A DNA stretch of 64,000 bases, from the NCBI GenBank assembly GCA_947476045.1, contig CANJNZ010000012.1, positions 1-64,000 of the forward strand. The letters run 5' to 3'. This stretch comes from Chthoniobacteraceae bacterium (GTDB lineage: Bacteria > Verrucomicrobiota > Verrucomicrobiia > Chthoniobacterales > Chthoniobacteraceae). Below are positions 47,468 through 55,507 of this stretch, piece by piece. The position numbers and the translations under genes are program-made. The notes below the pieces were generated by a model, which saw nothing but the letters and a program-made list of their open reading frames with translations, had not been told where the DNA came from and ran no database searches. The first letter of the stretch is position 1. Each line of letters begins with the position of its first letter.

Positions 47468-48475
47468 ATGGCAGAATCAGAAGCAGTGGCCAAAATGGCG
47501 GATTTGGCGGCGAGAAAAATTTTCGCGATCTTTGGATGGGATGATCTAAAACATCGGAATCGAAATTGGGAGTGCGTTAACCAAAAAAAGCACAACAGAC
47601 AAAAGTCAAAAACCCATCCTGCTGATGTAGTTTTCCGCTATGTCGACCCCTATTCGGGACGTGATGTGTATGTGCACACTGACCTGAAAAGCTACAAAAA
47701 ATCAACGCTAGAGGCCACGGATCTTAAGAAAGCACTGCGAAGTCTGGCGACAGCTATTGAGTGTGCAAGCACCAGTGCGGGCTGGCAAAATTTGTTTCTT
47801 GATGACACTCGAAACAGCGAAATAGTCGGGATGCTTTTTGTGTTCAACCATGACGGTGGTTACGACGCAGACTTTGAAGGACGACTGGAGGCAATTACAC
47901 CGGCAGCAATTGAACTTCCGAACAACCGATTCATTGGCGTTGTTTCTCCGAAAAGAGTTATTTATCTGAACTCAATTGCGAGTGATGTTCAATGCCTGAT
48001 TGCAGACAAGGAGATACCGCATTTAGAGGATTGTTTCTTCTTTTTCCCTCATCTCATGGAATGCGGAGCGGTGCACCCTCACAGTCGTGCGCTCCCTTTG
48101 CAGCACATGTTGTCGCCTTTGATTGTTTTTGGATACAAACCGACGGCCAAGCGTCCTCAAGGGGGGGTCATAGCTTATTCGGACGGACACGGATCTTCGG
48201 TTGATGAATTCAAATATCTGCTGGATTATTTCATTAGGCATCAGATCGCCGACGGGAAAAAACGCGTGGAAGTAATGTTTTCTCGTCTGGATGTTGGTGC
48301 TGCTGGGCATTTTGAAACGGCTAAACGTGAATTCATTAGAGATTACTGGCCGCTGGCAGGAGATGAGAAAGCGGACGCTGTAAAAACTATTTCGAGTGTC
48401 AGTTTGAACACCATTCAAAGCTCTGTTCCTTCGTTTAGCGAAGAGATACTGGGGATGGCAGAGCACAGTTATTAG
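47468..48475 (+). CDS. Putative PD-(D/E)xK nuclease, first gene of a three-gene operon (335 aa)
   Basis: The N-terminal 120 residues carry a restriction-endonuclease-like core. A helix (AARKIFAIFGWDDL) precedes D53 in ADVVFRYVD, followed after 18 residues by D72-x-K74 (VHTDLKSY) and an Ala-rich helix (SLATAIECA). This spacing fits the PD-(D/E)xK superfamily. The remaining 200 residues are not recognised (FIGVVSPKRVIYLNSIASDV, GGVIAYSDGHGSSVDEFKYL) and may sense or bind a partner. It is 3 bp upstream of the next gene, and the third gene abuts that one, so the three form a cistron. The neighbourhood (integrase, SymE toxin, type I RM) suggests anti-phage defence, but I cannot match it to a named system. 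Promoter probably lies in 47350-47460. Confidence 0.65.
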   Translation: MAESEAVAKMADLAARKIFAIFGWDDLKHRNRNWECVNQKKHNRQKSKTHPADVVFRYVDPYSGRDVYVHTDLKSYKKSTLEATDLKKALRSLATAIECASTSAGWQNLFLDDTRNSEIVGMLFVFNHDGGYDADFEGRLEAITPAAIELPNNRFIGVVSPKRVIYLNSIASDVQCLIADKEIPHLEDCFFFFPHLMECGAVHPHSRALPLQHMLSPLIVFGYKPTAKRPQGGVIAYSDGHGSSVDEFKYLLDYFIRHQIADGKKRVEVMFSRLDVGAAGHFETAKREFIRDYWPLAGDEKADAVKTISSVSLNTIQSSVPSFSEEILGMAEHSY

Positions 48476-48478
48476 CAT

Positions 48479-49639
48479 ATGGCAAAATACGCTCTGCTTT
48501 CGCGCATATATCTCACCGATCAGGAGCTTTTTGAACTGATGTCCCCTAAAAATATCTCAACTACATTGTTACTTAAGAAGTTCCGTTCACGCGGGCTGTT
48601 TTTTAGCAACATTGGCGGCTCAGAAACAACATTCCGCTTAAAAGCTTCGCAACTGCCTTCTGACTGGGATCTTATTGATTCTATCGTCGGCAGAATGGAA
48701 CGTTCTGACCCCGCCGGGAAAAAATCCAATGAAGTGATTAAAAATTGTGTCCCTGAACAGGATATTGAAGCTGCCGTGCGAGAGTTGGAAGCTGTAAGAG
48801 GCAGGAAATACCACGAGATTTATAAAACGACAAAAGCAAGCGGCGATGATAAGACCACGATCATTGAGGTTGGCTTTACCGAGATCGACTTATCTGTCGC
48901 TCTTCCTTACCAACGGCGCCAACGAAAGGTGAAGATTGAAGTTACTGAAGGTGCAGACGGATTATGTATTAATTACACCTCAGGCGCTGCAGCGGACAAG
49001 ATTATTGAGGGGCTGAAGTCTTTTATTCAATACACAACCCCAAATGAACCGGATATTCAGCGTATATCGGTTAATTCTTTGCGAACGGCAGAACTTAGAA
49101 CAAGGTTTTTCATGCTCCTTATTCGAGGCATAGAAGGATTTCAGTTCGACAATTCGACCCAGATACTCGTAGACCGGCGATTTCCAGAGGATGACGAAAG
49201 CGAAGAGGCTGACGAAGAAGAAAACGCATTGGAGCCAGGTCGCCGAAAAGCAGAGACGTTTGCGGAAAAAAAGTTGAAGGGTCTTGTAAATCGCGTGTCG
49301 CTACATGGGGAACAAGTGGAGTCAGCAGATTTGTATGAGCACGCTCGCAATTCTGGATATTACATAGCTGGCATGAAGTGGACAGCGTTCGGACAACGCG
49401 ATTCGCAGGTTCATGTCGATTTCGAAGCGGGTTTTGACGATCCAGTGGAGGGGAAGTCGTTCATTTTTAGCGTCGTCCGACAATGGCAATTTTCTGATGA
49501 GGATCCCGACATTGATGAAACGGTCGAGATGTCTGAGGGTCTGAGGCGTCGATTTGAGCAATTATTATACACTTCCGCTGTTAAGGCACTGAATGAAATT
49601 CTTGAGAGTCAGAAGCAAGCGAGTCCGGGAGAAGAATAA
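48479..49639 (+). CDS. Unknown central protein of the three-gene operon (386 aa)
   Basis: I do not recognise this protein. It begins with IYLTDQELFELMSPKNI, where helical segments resemble a winged-helix or small HTH (ISTTLLLKKFRSRGLFFSN). There is a middle beta-rich region (EVGFTEIDLSVALPY) and an acidic linker near residues 235-250 (DDESEEADEEENALEPG) followed by a C-terminal domain (FEAGFDDPVEGKSFIFSVV). No transmembrane helix or P-loop is visible. Its ATG is 3 bp after the nuclease-like gene. Its own stop is immediately followed by the ATG of the third gene, with a GGGAG-type RBS inside its end. Tight spacing implies fixed stoichiometry and a joint complex, by inference. Confidence 0.6.
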   Translation: MAKYALLSRIYLTDQELFELMSPKNISTTLLLKKFRSRGLFFSNIGGSETTFRLKASQLPSDWDLIDSIVGRMERSDPAGKKSNEVIKNCVPEQDIEAAVRELEAVRGRKYHEIYKTTKASGDDKTTIIEVGFTEIDLSVALPYQRRQRKVKIEVTEGADGLCINYTSGAAADKIIEGLKSFIQYTTPNEPDIQRISVNSLRTAELRTRFFMLLIRGIEGFQFDNSTQILVDRRFPEDDESEEADEEENALEPGRRKAETFAEKKLKGLVNRVSLHGEQVESADLYEHARNSGYYIAGMKWTAFGQRDSQVHVDFEAGFDDPVEGKSFIFSVVRQWQFSDEDPDIDETVEMSEGLRRRFEQLLYTSAVKALNEILESQKQASPGEE

Positions 49640-50335
49640 ATGAGCGTTCGCTTGCTATTCCATCGGATTTCGAAAATGGGGCCAGAGCTTCTAAAGAAGG
49701 TGCGCGAAGGCATCGAAAAGGAATTGTTTTGTAACAGAAGTGATAACGGCTTCTTCCTGGAGTCAGCGAACAAACTAGAAATCTCCGGACGATACGTTCA
49801 GCGATTCGCTTCCCATGAATCAACTCTCGATCCGTTCGGCAATTCGATTGGCTACGAAAGAACGATCTACCGGCACCAAAAATTCACTATTCGCGCAATG
49901 CCTGGCAGACTAATTCTTTACGATTGCGGAACGCTTGCTCGACGGTTGCTTGGAAGATTTGCTGATTTCACCGAATTCGAATTTTTCCTCTCCCCTGTAA
50001 TCTTGAATCCTTTGCATGCTTTTGAATGCCTAAAGGGGAAACTTGAGCGCGCTACCGTCACAATGGCCTTGGTGCAATCCTCTATCGTTGGACCGGACAT
50101 CTCTGTGTCAGCTCGCTTCGAAGGCACGGGGGACGTGTTTCGTGCAGTTAGTCGCCTCTTCCCTAAACGAAAGGACACCTTTTCGCGGATTAAAGTCCGA
50201 GTTTGCAAATCTGGTATTGAGATAATTTGCGAGTTTCGCGAAGATGGTAGGATTACGATTTTTGGCAATGAATGGGAATTGTTGATGCCTGACATCGAGT
50301 CTTTGATCCTAGAAGCGATACGCGGAAGTTCGTGA
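49640..50335 (+). CDS. Unknown third protein of the three-gene operon (231 aa)
   Basis: No family is recognised. The protein has a helical start (FHRISKMGPELLKKVREGIE), a central beta-rich core (YERTIYRHQKFTIRAMPGRL) and a second half with VTMALVQSSIVGPDISVSA and KVRVCKSGIEIICEFREDG. No catalytic motif or membrane helix stands out. It directly abuts the preceding stop (TAA then ATG) and has a purine-rich RBS (CGGGAGAAG). It converges on the SymE-like gene. It is likely a structural or sensing subunit of the same putative system. Confidence 0.55.
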   Translation: MSVRLLFHRISKMGPELLKKVREGIEKELFCNRSDNGFFLESANKLEISGRYVQRFASHESTLDPFGNSIGYERTIYRHQKFTIRAMPGRLILYDCGTLARRLLGRFADFTEFEFFLSPVILNPLHAFECLKGKLERATVTMALVQSSIVGPDISVSARFEGTGDVFRAVSRLFPKRKDTFSRIKVRVCKSGIEIICEFREDGRITIFGNEWELLMPDIESLILEAIRGSS

Positions 50336-50395
50336 TCGGCAATTTCTGTCCGACAAATGGAAACCGACTTTCGGTGTCGTTTTGCGCGCGGTTTC

Positions 50396-50635
50396 CTAGA
50401 ACAGTTCTCCTTGTTGGACTACTTTCAGAGTAGCCGGTTGTCTGCAAACGAGGCTGATCTGATTCTCTGCCACGGTGATCTCCACCGTGCGCCCGCAAGG
50501 GAATCCCGCGTGCTCCAACCAAAGCCCGCGCAATCGTATCATGGCCACAACGATTTCACCTCTTGCTCTCGGTTCAACAGTGTGGCCAATTTTTACAGTG
50601 CGGCGAGACTTCCGAGAGAGTTTGCGTTTAGACAT
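50396..50635 (-). CDS. symE: SymE-like toxin (79 aa)
   Basis: The hallmark SymE domain is clear: MIRLRGLWLEHAGFPCGRTV followed by EITVAENQISLV. SymE toxins are AbrB-derived, SOS-linked proteins of type I toxin-antitoxin loci, normally silenced by an antisense RNA (SymR) in E. coli. This copy is 79 residues, close to the minimal domain, with a basic N-terminus. I cannot see an antisense promoter with confidence. It faces the three-gene operon and lies among defence genes. Call rests on domain recognition. Confidence 0.8.
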   Translation of the reverse strand: MSKRKLSRKSRRTVKIGHTVEPRARGEIVVAMIRLRGLWLEHAGFPCGRTVEITVAENQISLVCRQPATLKVVQQGELF

Positions 50636-50843
50636 TCAAACGAGAATTTTCTTTCCCCTGTGCGTGGAGTGATTGCCCGCCCAATGACAAGGTGAAGTTT
50701 TTTCAGCGATCGAAATCGGGAGTCGCTGTCAGTGGCGGGGAGGGCCAAAACGCGAGGGGGATTTTCAGCGGGCGTTCTTGCCAGATGCACGAAGCTCTCT
50801 CAGCGAAATTGACACAACTCGCGGAAATCGCAGAACACGGGAC
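50636..50843. other. Gap between SymE-like gene and hypothetical gene
   Basis: About 208 bp without a gene. It contains AT/GC mosaic sequence with AAAACGCGAGGGGG near 50750, and the divergent starts of the SymE-like gene and the gene at 50844. Any antisense RNA to symE would start left of this, on the plus strand opposite the gene. I see no clear terminator or operator. Confidence 0.3.
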
Positions 50844-51635
50844 ATGACTACTGCAAAACGAGCTTCAACCAAGCGCGGGGACAGGGAGAAACCTCTGGCG
50901 AAAAGAAAAAGACTTCTGGCGAATTTCAAATGCAACGGAACCCATTCATTTAAGAGCGCATATCGGAGCGCTAATCCGAAAGCGTGGGAGATAAATGAAC
51001 ATTCGCTCGCTACTTTCTTGGCAGAATTGACAGCGGATAAATGCACAGACAAAGCCGACCTCAAAAAGATCCCAAACCTTCTGGCGCACTACGCTCGTGT
51101 CTGCGCAGCGGTGAGAGCGGCCTCCGAAAATAATTCGGACGCAGGAAATGCAGCGTTGCGCGCACTTGTCGAGCAGGCCTCTCTCAACACCAAGCAGATA
51201 GAAGTCACGCCACCGTCACGCGTCCGTCCCATCGCCGCATATATGGTTCGCTTTCCACTTCTATGTGCTAGTCTGCCTTCTGCGCAGGGATCTGCATACG
51301 AACGAATGAAGAAGCTCGGCGTTGGGTTGGCATTTCCCAACTGGCACCCGGGAGCTCGCGCAAAGGCCGATGCGTTTGCTGAAAGGGCCGCTTGGATTCT
51401 CGATCAACTGTCTTTTAACGGCGTTAATCTTTCCGATGCTGCGAAATCGTGGGACGATTTTGAAGAGAAACTTCGCAACTTCACCTTGCCTTCTCTCCTA
51501 CAAGACAAGCGCATCTCAGAGCCTCTTGAAAAATTGATCCACAACGAGAGATTTCCCAGCAGGATTCGGCAACGCGTAAAGGATCGATTGGTTGAGCGCA
51601 TCCGAACAATTCTTGGCCTTAACAAGTCGAGGTAG
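50844..51635 (+). CDS. Hypothetical protein of the island's replication region (263 aa)
   Basis: Not recognised. The ATG at 50844 is preferred over an in-frame TTG at 50778. The N-terminus is strongly basic (TTAKRASTKRGDREKPLAKR), a mark of nucleic-acid binding, followed by helices (LATFLAELTADKCTDKADLK) and a C-terminal helical part (FPSRIRQRVKDRLVERI). It precedes the primase-like gene by 70 bp on the same strand. An initiator or DNA-binding accessory role is possible, by position only. Confidence 0.5.
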   Translation: MTTAKRASTKRGDREKPLAKRKRLLANFKCNGTHSFKSAYRSANPKAWEINEHSLATFLAELTADKCTDKADLKKIPNLLAHYARVCAAVRAASENNSDAGNAALRALVEQASLNTKQIEVTPPSRVRPIAAYMVRFPLLCASLPSAQGSAYERMKKLGVGLAFPNWHPGARAKADAFAERAAWILDQLSFNGVNLSDAAKSWDDFEEKLRNFTLPSLLQDKRISEPLEKLIHNERFPSRIRQRVKDRLVERIRTILGLNKSR

Positions 51636-51705
51636 TAAGCCCTGAAGGCCAGTTGCCGGAACTGCGCGATTCGACCCGGCAAATTGTCATGCTGTCCAGT
51701 TCAGC

Positions 51706-52473
51706 ATGTCTAAAAAACACGAAGGCCATCTGGCCATATTGACGCTGCCCGCTGCTATAGTGCGGGACGCCCGGCTCACGTTTATGAGCACACGCGCAAG
51801 CGCAGACAAAATTACACAGGCGATGGAGGCCTTGGACAGAGCGATATTTGAACCGCCTTGCCTCGGCCTTGAAATCCACGGGGCGTATCCTGCAACCAGC
51901 GATGACCTGATTGCAAATTCGCCAGTCGCTGTTCCGAATGAGCCGAGTTTGCAGAAGGCGGCGATATTAAACCTATTTCGCGACGACGACTTCGTTTTTG
52001 TTTCGGACAAGCTTAACGCCCAAAAAGCCGAGTGCTCTACGCGGCTGAAGTCTTCGATTCAAGGGGGCTCATTCGCTGCGATTCAGCACATTTCTCCGTG
52101 GGTGATGCCCACGCGTGACGTGGCGCCGGGCGCGCCAATTGCCGAAACACGGCGTCTCCTTGTGCTGACTAGTGATCCGCAGGAGGAAACGCCTAGCGCA
52201 GCCGCGATATTTCGTTGGTTGTCAATTCATGTAGGCATGACCCTTCTTGCGGCAACATCTGACACAAGCGGCGTTCACGGCATTTTCGTGCCGCCTGCCC
52301 CTGACGTAGAGGACACCCTCGCTGCATACTTGACATTCCACGGCCTGGTTGAGGGAAGCTCATTCGACACAAATCAACTGCTGCTCCTGCCGGGGACACT
52401 TCCGTATGCGAAGCTCGTCTATTTGGCCGAGGACTGCGGTGAGATCAACAGAGCGTCTGGTCGCGCCATCTAA
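51706..52473 (+). CDS. Primase-like (AEP-fold related) protein, possibly degenerate (255 aa)
   Basis: The last third has the order of motifs seen at the end of archaeo-eukaryotic primase/prim-pol domains on mobile elements: TSDTSGVHGIFVPP (S-x-x-G-x-H-like, H191) and then SSFDTNQLLLLPG (D221, Q224, LPG at 228-230). The expected early acidic pair of the catalytic site is not clear to me, so the enzyme may be divergent or inactive. N-terminal helices are of unknown fold. It lies upstream of the DUF3987-type P-loop gene, the usual partner of such primases. Start ATG at 51706; no SD is evident. Confidence 0.5.
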   Translation: MSKKHEGHLAILTLPAAIVRDARLTFMSTRASADKITQAMEALDRAIFEPPCLGLEIHGAYPATSDDLIANSPVAVPNEPSLQKAAILNLFRDDDFVFVSDKLNAQKAECSTRLKSSIQGGSFAAIQHISPWVMPTRDVAPGAPIAETRRLLVLTSDPQEETPSAAAIFRWLSIHVGMTLLAATSDTSGVHGIFVPPAPDVEDTLAAYLTFHGLVEGSSFDTNQLLLLPGTLPYAKLVYLAEDCGEINRASGRAI

Positions 52474-52547
52474 AGAAGACACACGGGCAATTCGAGTGAG
52501 GGGTTATGGCACTCGAATTCGCCCCGCGTCTTCACACCAATTCAAAT

Positions 52548-52817
52548 ATGAAATATCAACTTATCAGAAATCATGCAGTTGATGAGACTGCACTTTGTGC
52601 GTGTTTGGCTTCGGAAGATTTGTCGCTTCTCAGTATCATTGAGCCGGAAGTGTTAGGCTACGATGAGTTTCAACTGGCGGATGCAGCGTGCCTTTCAGTT
52701 GCGGACATTTATGCCCTCGAGTCGAGCGGTCGCATTCGCAGCACACGTTTGGACGACGGACGGCGCTTCTACAGCTACGGCGAGGTTGCATTCCTTGTCG
52801 GAGAGGAGGCGGTATGA
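52548..52817 (+). CDS. Small HTH-like protein (89 aa), first of four overlapping genes
   Basis: ATG at 52548 (an in-frame ATG at 52506 would add 14 residues). The protein has a MerR/excisionase-like pattern: LADAACLSVADIYALESSGR, then RFYSYGEVAFLVGEE. Such small winged HTH proteins often regulate or direct excision in mobile elements. Its stop overlaps the next start by ATGA (52814-52817), and a strong purine RBS (GGAGAGGAGG) lies near its end, serving the next gene. Confidence 0.6.
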   Translation: MKYQLIRNHAVDETALCACLASEDLSLLSIIEPEVLGYDEFQLADAACLSVADIYALESSGRIRSTRLDDGRRFYSYGEVAFLVGEEAV

Positions 52818-53044
52818 TGATCGCTTGCCTTCGTTGGTTAATGAATTGCCCGTCGGCACTAGCGCGCTCGTTCTCGAATTGGCGCTTCAACCGACAATTG
52901 GATGCCGCGCTCAAAGTGATGCTCCAAAAAGACTTGTCGCTCAGTGACCGCCGCCTGCTGCTGTGTTTGTTGGGCCGTTTCGACGAGGTCGAACGGATGA
53001 ACACCAAGGGTGCGCGTGAAAGGAAGGAGGGAGTGAGGTCATGA
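52814..53044 (+). CDS. Tiny hypothetical protein (76 aa), coupled on both sides
   Basis: ATG at 52814, overlapping the preceding stop, with GGAGAGGAGG just upstream. The product is basic, with a short helical repeat-like stretch (LDAALKVMLQKDLSLSDRRL) and a hydrophobic leading part (MIACLRWLMN). No family is recognised. Its stop (TGA at 53042-53044) overlaps the next ATG (53041). It sits in a chain of overlapping genes that share a transcription unit with the replication-like genes. Confidence 0.55.
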   Translation: MMIACLRWLMNCPSALARSFSNWRFNRQLDAALKVMLQKDLSLSDRRLLLCLLGRFDEVERMNTKGARERKEGVRS

Positions 53045-53274
53045 TCAATCGTTCTGAAAAACCCACGCATGACACCCTTGCCGCGCCTCTACTGCTTAAG
53101 ACACGGGAAGCCTGCAAAAAGCTTGGAGGGATACACCCGCGATCTTTGTCGCGCATGGAGAAGGCCGGATTACTCCGTAGCGTCAAGCTGCTCCGTCACA
53201 AACTATACGCTATCCAAGACCTTGAAGCGCTCGTTGAGAGCCTCAGAGATTGGAACAAGGAGGCGGCTCGATGA
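53041..53274 (+). CDS. Excisionase-like HTH protein (77 aa)
   Basis: ATG at 53041 with an AAGGAGGGAG ribosome site. The sequence LLLKTREACKKLGGIHPRSL then RLLRHKLYAIQDLEALV is typical of a small excisionase-type (MerR-like) helix-turn-helix: helix, turn GGIHPRS, recognition helix, then a wing. Such proteins bind att DNA and steer the recombinase. Here it could serve the integrase at 41151, though no direct link is shown. The next gene overlaps its stop (ATGA at 53271-53274). Confidence 0.7.
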   Translation: MINRSEKPTHDTLAAPLLLKTREACKKLGGIHPRSLSRMEKAGLLRSVKLLRHKLYAIQDLEALVESLRDWNKEAAR

Positions 53275-53489
53275 CTCCAGAAGAATATACGTATGCCTAC
53301 GAGGCGTATATCGAGGCGCAGACCTTCAACGCAGAGTCTTTCTGCAATGCAACCGGCTTAACTGGCGAACAGCTGGACGAGTTGGTTGAAGTCGGAGCGG
53401 TTGTCCCTTTGGAATACTTCGCCCGGCAAATGTTCTCAGCCGCACAGGTCGCTCGTTTTGCAAAGAAAGGAAGCGGGAATCATGAATAA
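53271..53489 (+). CDS. Small hypothetical protein with HTH-like middle (72 aa)
   Basis: ATG at 53271 overlapping the previous stop, preceded by AAGGAGG. Helical throughout: EYTYAYEAYIEAQTFNAESF, CNATGLTGEQLDELVEVGAV and FSAAQVARFAKKG. The second segment resembles a MerR-like helix-turn-helix. It overlaps the start of the P-loop gene (53482) by 8 bp, so translation is coupled. Family unknown; it may be a regulator or an accessory subunit. Confidence 0.55.
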   Translation: MTPEEYTYAYEAYIEAQTFNAESFCNATGLTGEQLDELVEVGAVVPLEYFARQMFSAAQVARFAKKGSGNHE

Positions 53490-55206
53490 CGAAGCGATTA
53501 CGACCGCTCTGGCAACTTGCGGTGTTCGTCAAATGCTCCACCTCTTTTCACAATCAGGTCATCTGAGCCCGACGAAAAACCTGTGTCCGTTTAATGTCAG
53601 TGTCGCGCAGGACAATACTTCTTGGAGCGATAACGGCTCCTTGAAAAAGGGAGATGTCGTTGATCTTGCGGCATTGGCGTTTGGAATCACTCGCGAAAAT
53701 GCGGCAAAGGAAATCCTCTACCTCATCAATGGCCTTTCGTCCGAAGAGATGGAGAAGTTCCATCCGTGCAGTATCCCTGAAGACGAAGACGCCAGCGACC
53801 CTCCGTTTCCTACGGAATGCCTGCCTGTTCTGCTCAAGGAAATGACCGCTGCGATATGCGACATGGAGGGCGTTCCAGACGTGCTTGCCGCCGGAGCTCT
53901 CATTGGTGCGGTAAGCGGCTGTTTGGGTAGCGGCATCGCCGTTGAAAGCAAATCGGACAAAATGGCTTGCGGGAATCTCTACATCCTATTGGAGGCCGAG
54001 ACCGGGACTGGCAAAAGCGGGGTGTGCGAACGGGCCAAAATCCCAATCGAGGACTATGAGAGCAAATTGGTGAATGAACGCTCCGCAGAACAGCCAAAAA
54101 TCACGGCGCGTCTTGCGATAATCGAAAAGTCGTTCAAGGGGATCGGTCACAACAAGGATGCTGCCGAAAGCGACGAGTTGCTTGAGCGGATCACGGCACT
54201 GGAGACTGAACGCGTTCAATTGGAAGCCAGGAGAATGCCTCCAATTCTGCTTACCGGAGATTCAACGAGCGAGCGACTGATTGAGATCATGTCGGCGAAC
54301 GGCGGCGCTACTCTCAGCATGAGCGGCGAGGCGCGCAGTATCGTTCAGGTGCTCACGGGTTTTTACAACGAGGGTAGGATGAACGAGAGTATTTACCTGT
54401 CCGGCTTCACAGTGATGGAACGCATCCGGCAGAATCGGACGGGCCGTGGAGATGGCTACATTGAACGCCCATGTCTAGCGATTGTTTGGATGTTGCAAAG
54501 CGATGCCTTCGCGAAGCTGTGGGATAACAAATCGCTGGCGGAGGGCGGACTGTTGCCGCGTTTTTTGAGCTGTCGAACCTTCGCCAAGTTGCAGTTTGTG
54601 GATGCTGAGCGGAAGGTGTTTCCCGCCGGTCTGGCAGAGCGCTACCAAGCTAGGTTGAATGAATTGGTGGAAGTGTATCGGCTTCACAAAGGAAATCCTA
54701 TCGTCGCCAAGGCATCAACTGAGGCTCGTGGTGTGATTGCGGACTACACGAATAGAATCATTGAACGGAGGATGTCTGGCGACCTGTCCAAGCGCGCGGG
54801 CGGGTTTGCTGCACGGTGGGGTGAAATAAGCTGGAAGTTGGCGCTGGTTTTACACGCGGTCGAACACGGAGCCAAAGCGCACGCAATCGAAGTCACTCCC
54901 CACACTGCGCGCTGTGCCGTGGCTATCGTCTCGTGGTTTGCACTCCAGCAGCTTGACCTTATTGGTGAGCGCGAGAAAGCCGATGAGGACGACAAGCAAG
55001 TAAAAGTGCTGACTCTGGCAAAGAAGTCGGGTCGAACCAATGCTCGCTTGGTTGCAAAGGCTGGAATCTGCGATGTCAAACAGGCTGCAACACTCCTTAA
55101 TCAGTTGGTCAAAGACGGTATGTTGGAGTCAGCGGATCGGATTGGAGCCGGGCGTCCTACCAGATACTTCTACCCGCCTAGCAACCCTAGAGGCGGACCC
55201 AGATGA
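53482..55206 (+). CDS. DUF3987-type P-loop ATPase/helicase-like replication protein (574 aa)
   Basis: ATG at 53482 with RBS AAGGAAGCGGGA. An N-terminal primase-C-terminal-like segment is followed by a DUF3987 domain: LAAGALIGAVSGCLGSGI, then Walker A ETGTGKS (about 173-179), a conserved PPILLTGDSTSERLIEIM and an RPCLAIVWMLQSDAFAKLW motif typical of the family. The C-terminal helical part ends in a winged-helix-like segment (IGAGRPTRYFYPPS). Proteins of this family are replication/helicase-like components of mobile elements, often with a primase upstream, as here. A coiled-coil insertion (RITALETERVQLE) sits between Walker A and the next motif. Confidence 0.8.
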   Translation: MNNEAITTALATCGVRQMLHLFSQSGHLSPTKNLCPFNVSVAQDNTSWSDNGSLKKGDVVDLAALAFGITRENAAKEILYLINGLSSEEMEKFHPCSIPEDEDASDPPFPTECLPVLLKEMTAAICDMEGVPDVLAAGALIGAVSGCLGSGIAVESKSDKMACGNLYILLEAETGTGKSGVCERAKIPIEDYESKLVNERSAEQPKITARLAIIEKSFKGIGHNKDAAESDELLERITALETERVQLEARRMPPILLTGDSTSERLIEIMSANGGATLSMSGEARSIVQVLTGFYNEGRMNESIYLSGFTVMERIRQNRTGRGDGYIERPCLAIVWMLQSDAFAKLWDNKSLAEGGLLPRFLSCRTFAKLQFVDAERKVFPAGLAERYQARLNELVEVYRLHKGNPIVAKASTEARGVIADYTNRIIERRMSGDLSKRAGGFAARWGEISWKLALVLHAVEHGAKAHAIEVTPHTARCAVAIVSWFALQQLDLIGEREKADEDDKQVKVLTLAKKSGRTNARLVAKAGICDVKQAATLLNQLVKDGMLESADRIGAGRPTRYFYPPSNPRGGPR

Positions 55207-55209
55207 GGA

Positions 55210-55507
55210 ATTTCGCCGGTTTCGCCGTTTCGCCGAAACGCCGAACAATCGAAGCGCGATTATCTGGTTGTTTGTCAAAAGGTTCTCTGGAGAGAAGGGA
55301 ATTGGACATTTGCTCTCAGTAATTCTGGTCGTTGTTCCAACTTCTTGCCCAATCATTTGAACAGGGAGAAATTGAACCAATACTCTTTTGAATCTTTTAT
55401 GGTTATGGAATGAACTTTGGAGTCAGAACCTTCCTGTTTGGCTCAAGTTTCTTCCAGCCAAAGAACCCGGCTTAGACGTTTCGGCGAAACGGCGAAACCG
55501 GCGAAAT
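55210..55507. repeat. Perfect 31-bp inverted repeat pair flanking a 236-bp segment
   Basis: The arm at 55210-55240 is the exact reverse complement of 55477-55507. Each arm contains the palindrome CGTTTCGGCGAAACG (or its complement) plus two more CGCC/GGCG turns. The left arm starts 3 bp after the stop of the P-loop gene and the right arm ends directly at the TAG of the serine recombinase gene. The 236 bp between arms has no convincing gene, so either a promoter or a non-coding cargo could be inverted. A MITE-like origin is possible, but I see no target-site duplication. Confidence 0.9.

Noticed and set aside
55210-55507. Simple MITE
   Set aside because: Terminal arms fit, but no target-site duplication is visible and the right arm abuts a recombinase stop codon, so an invertible element is kept as an equal or better hypothesis.
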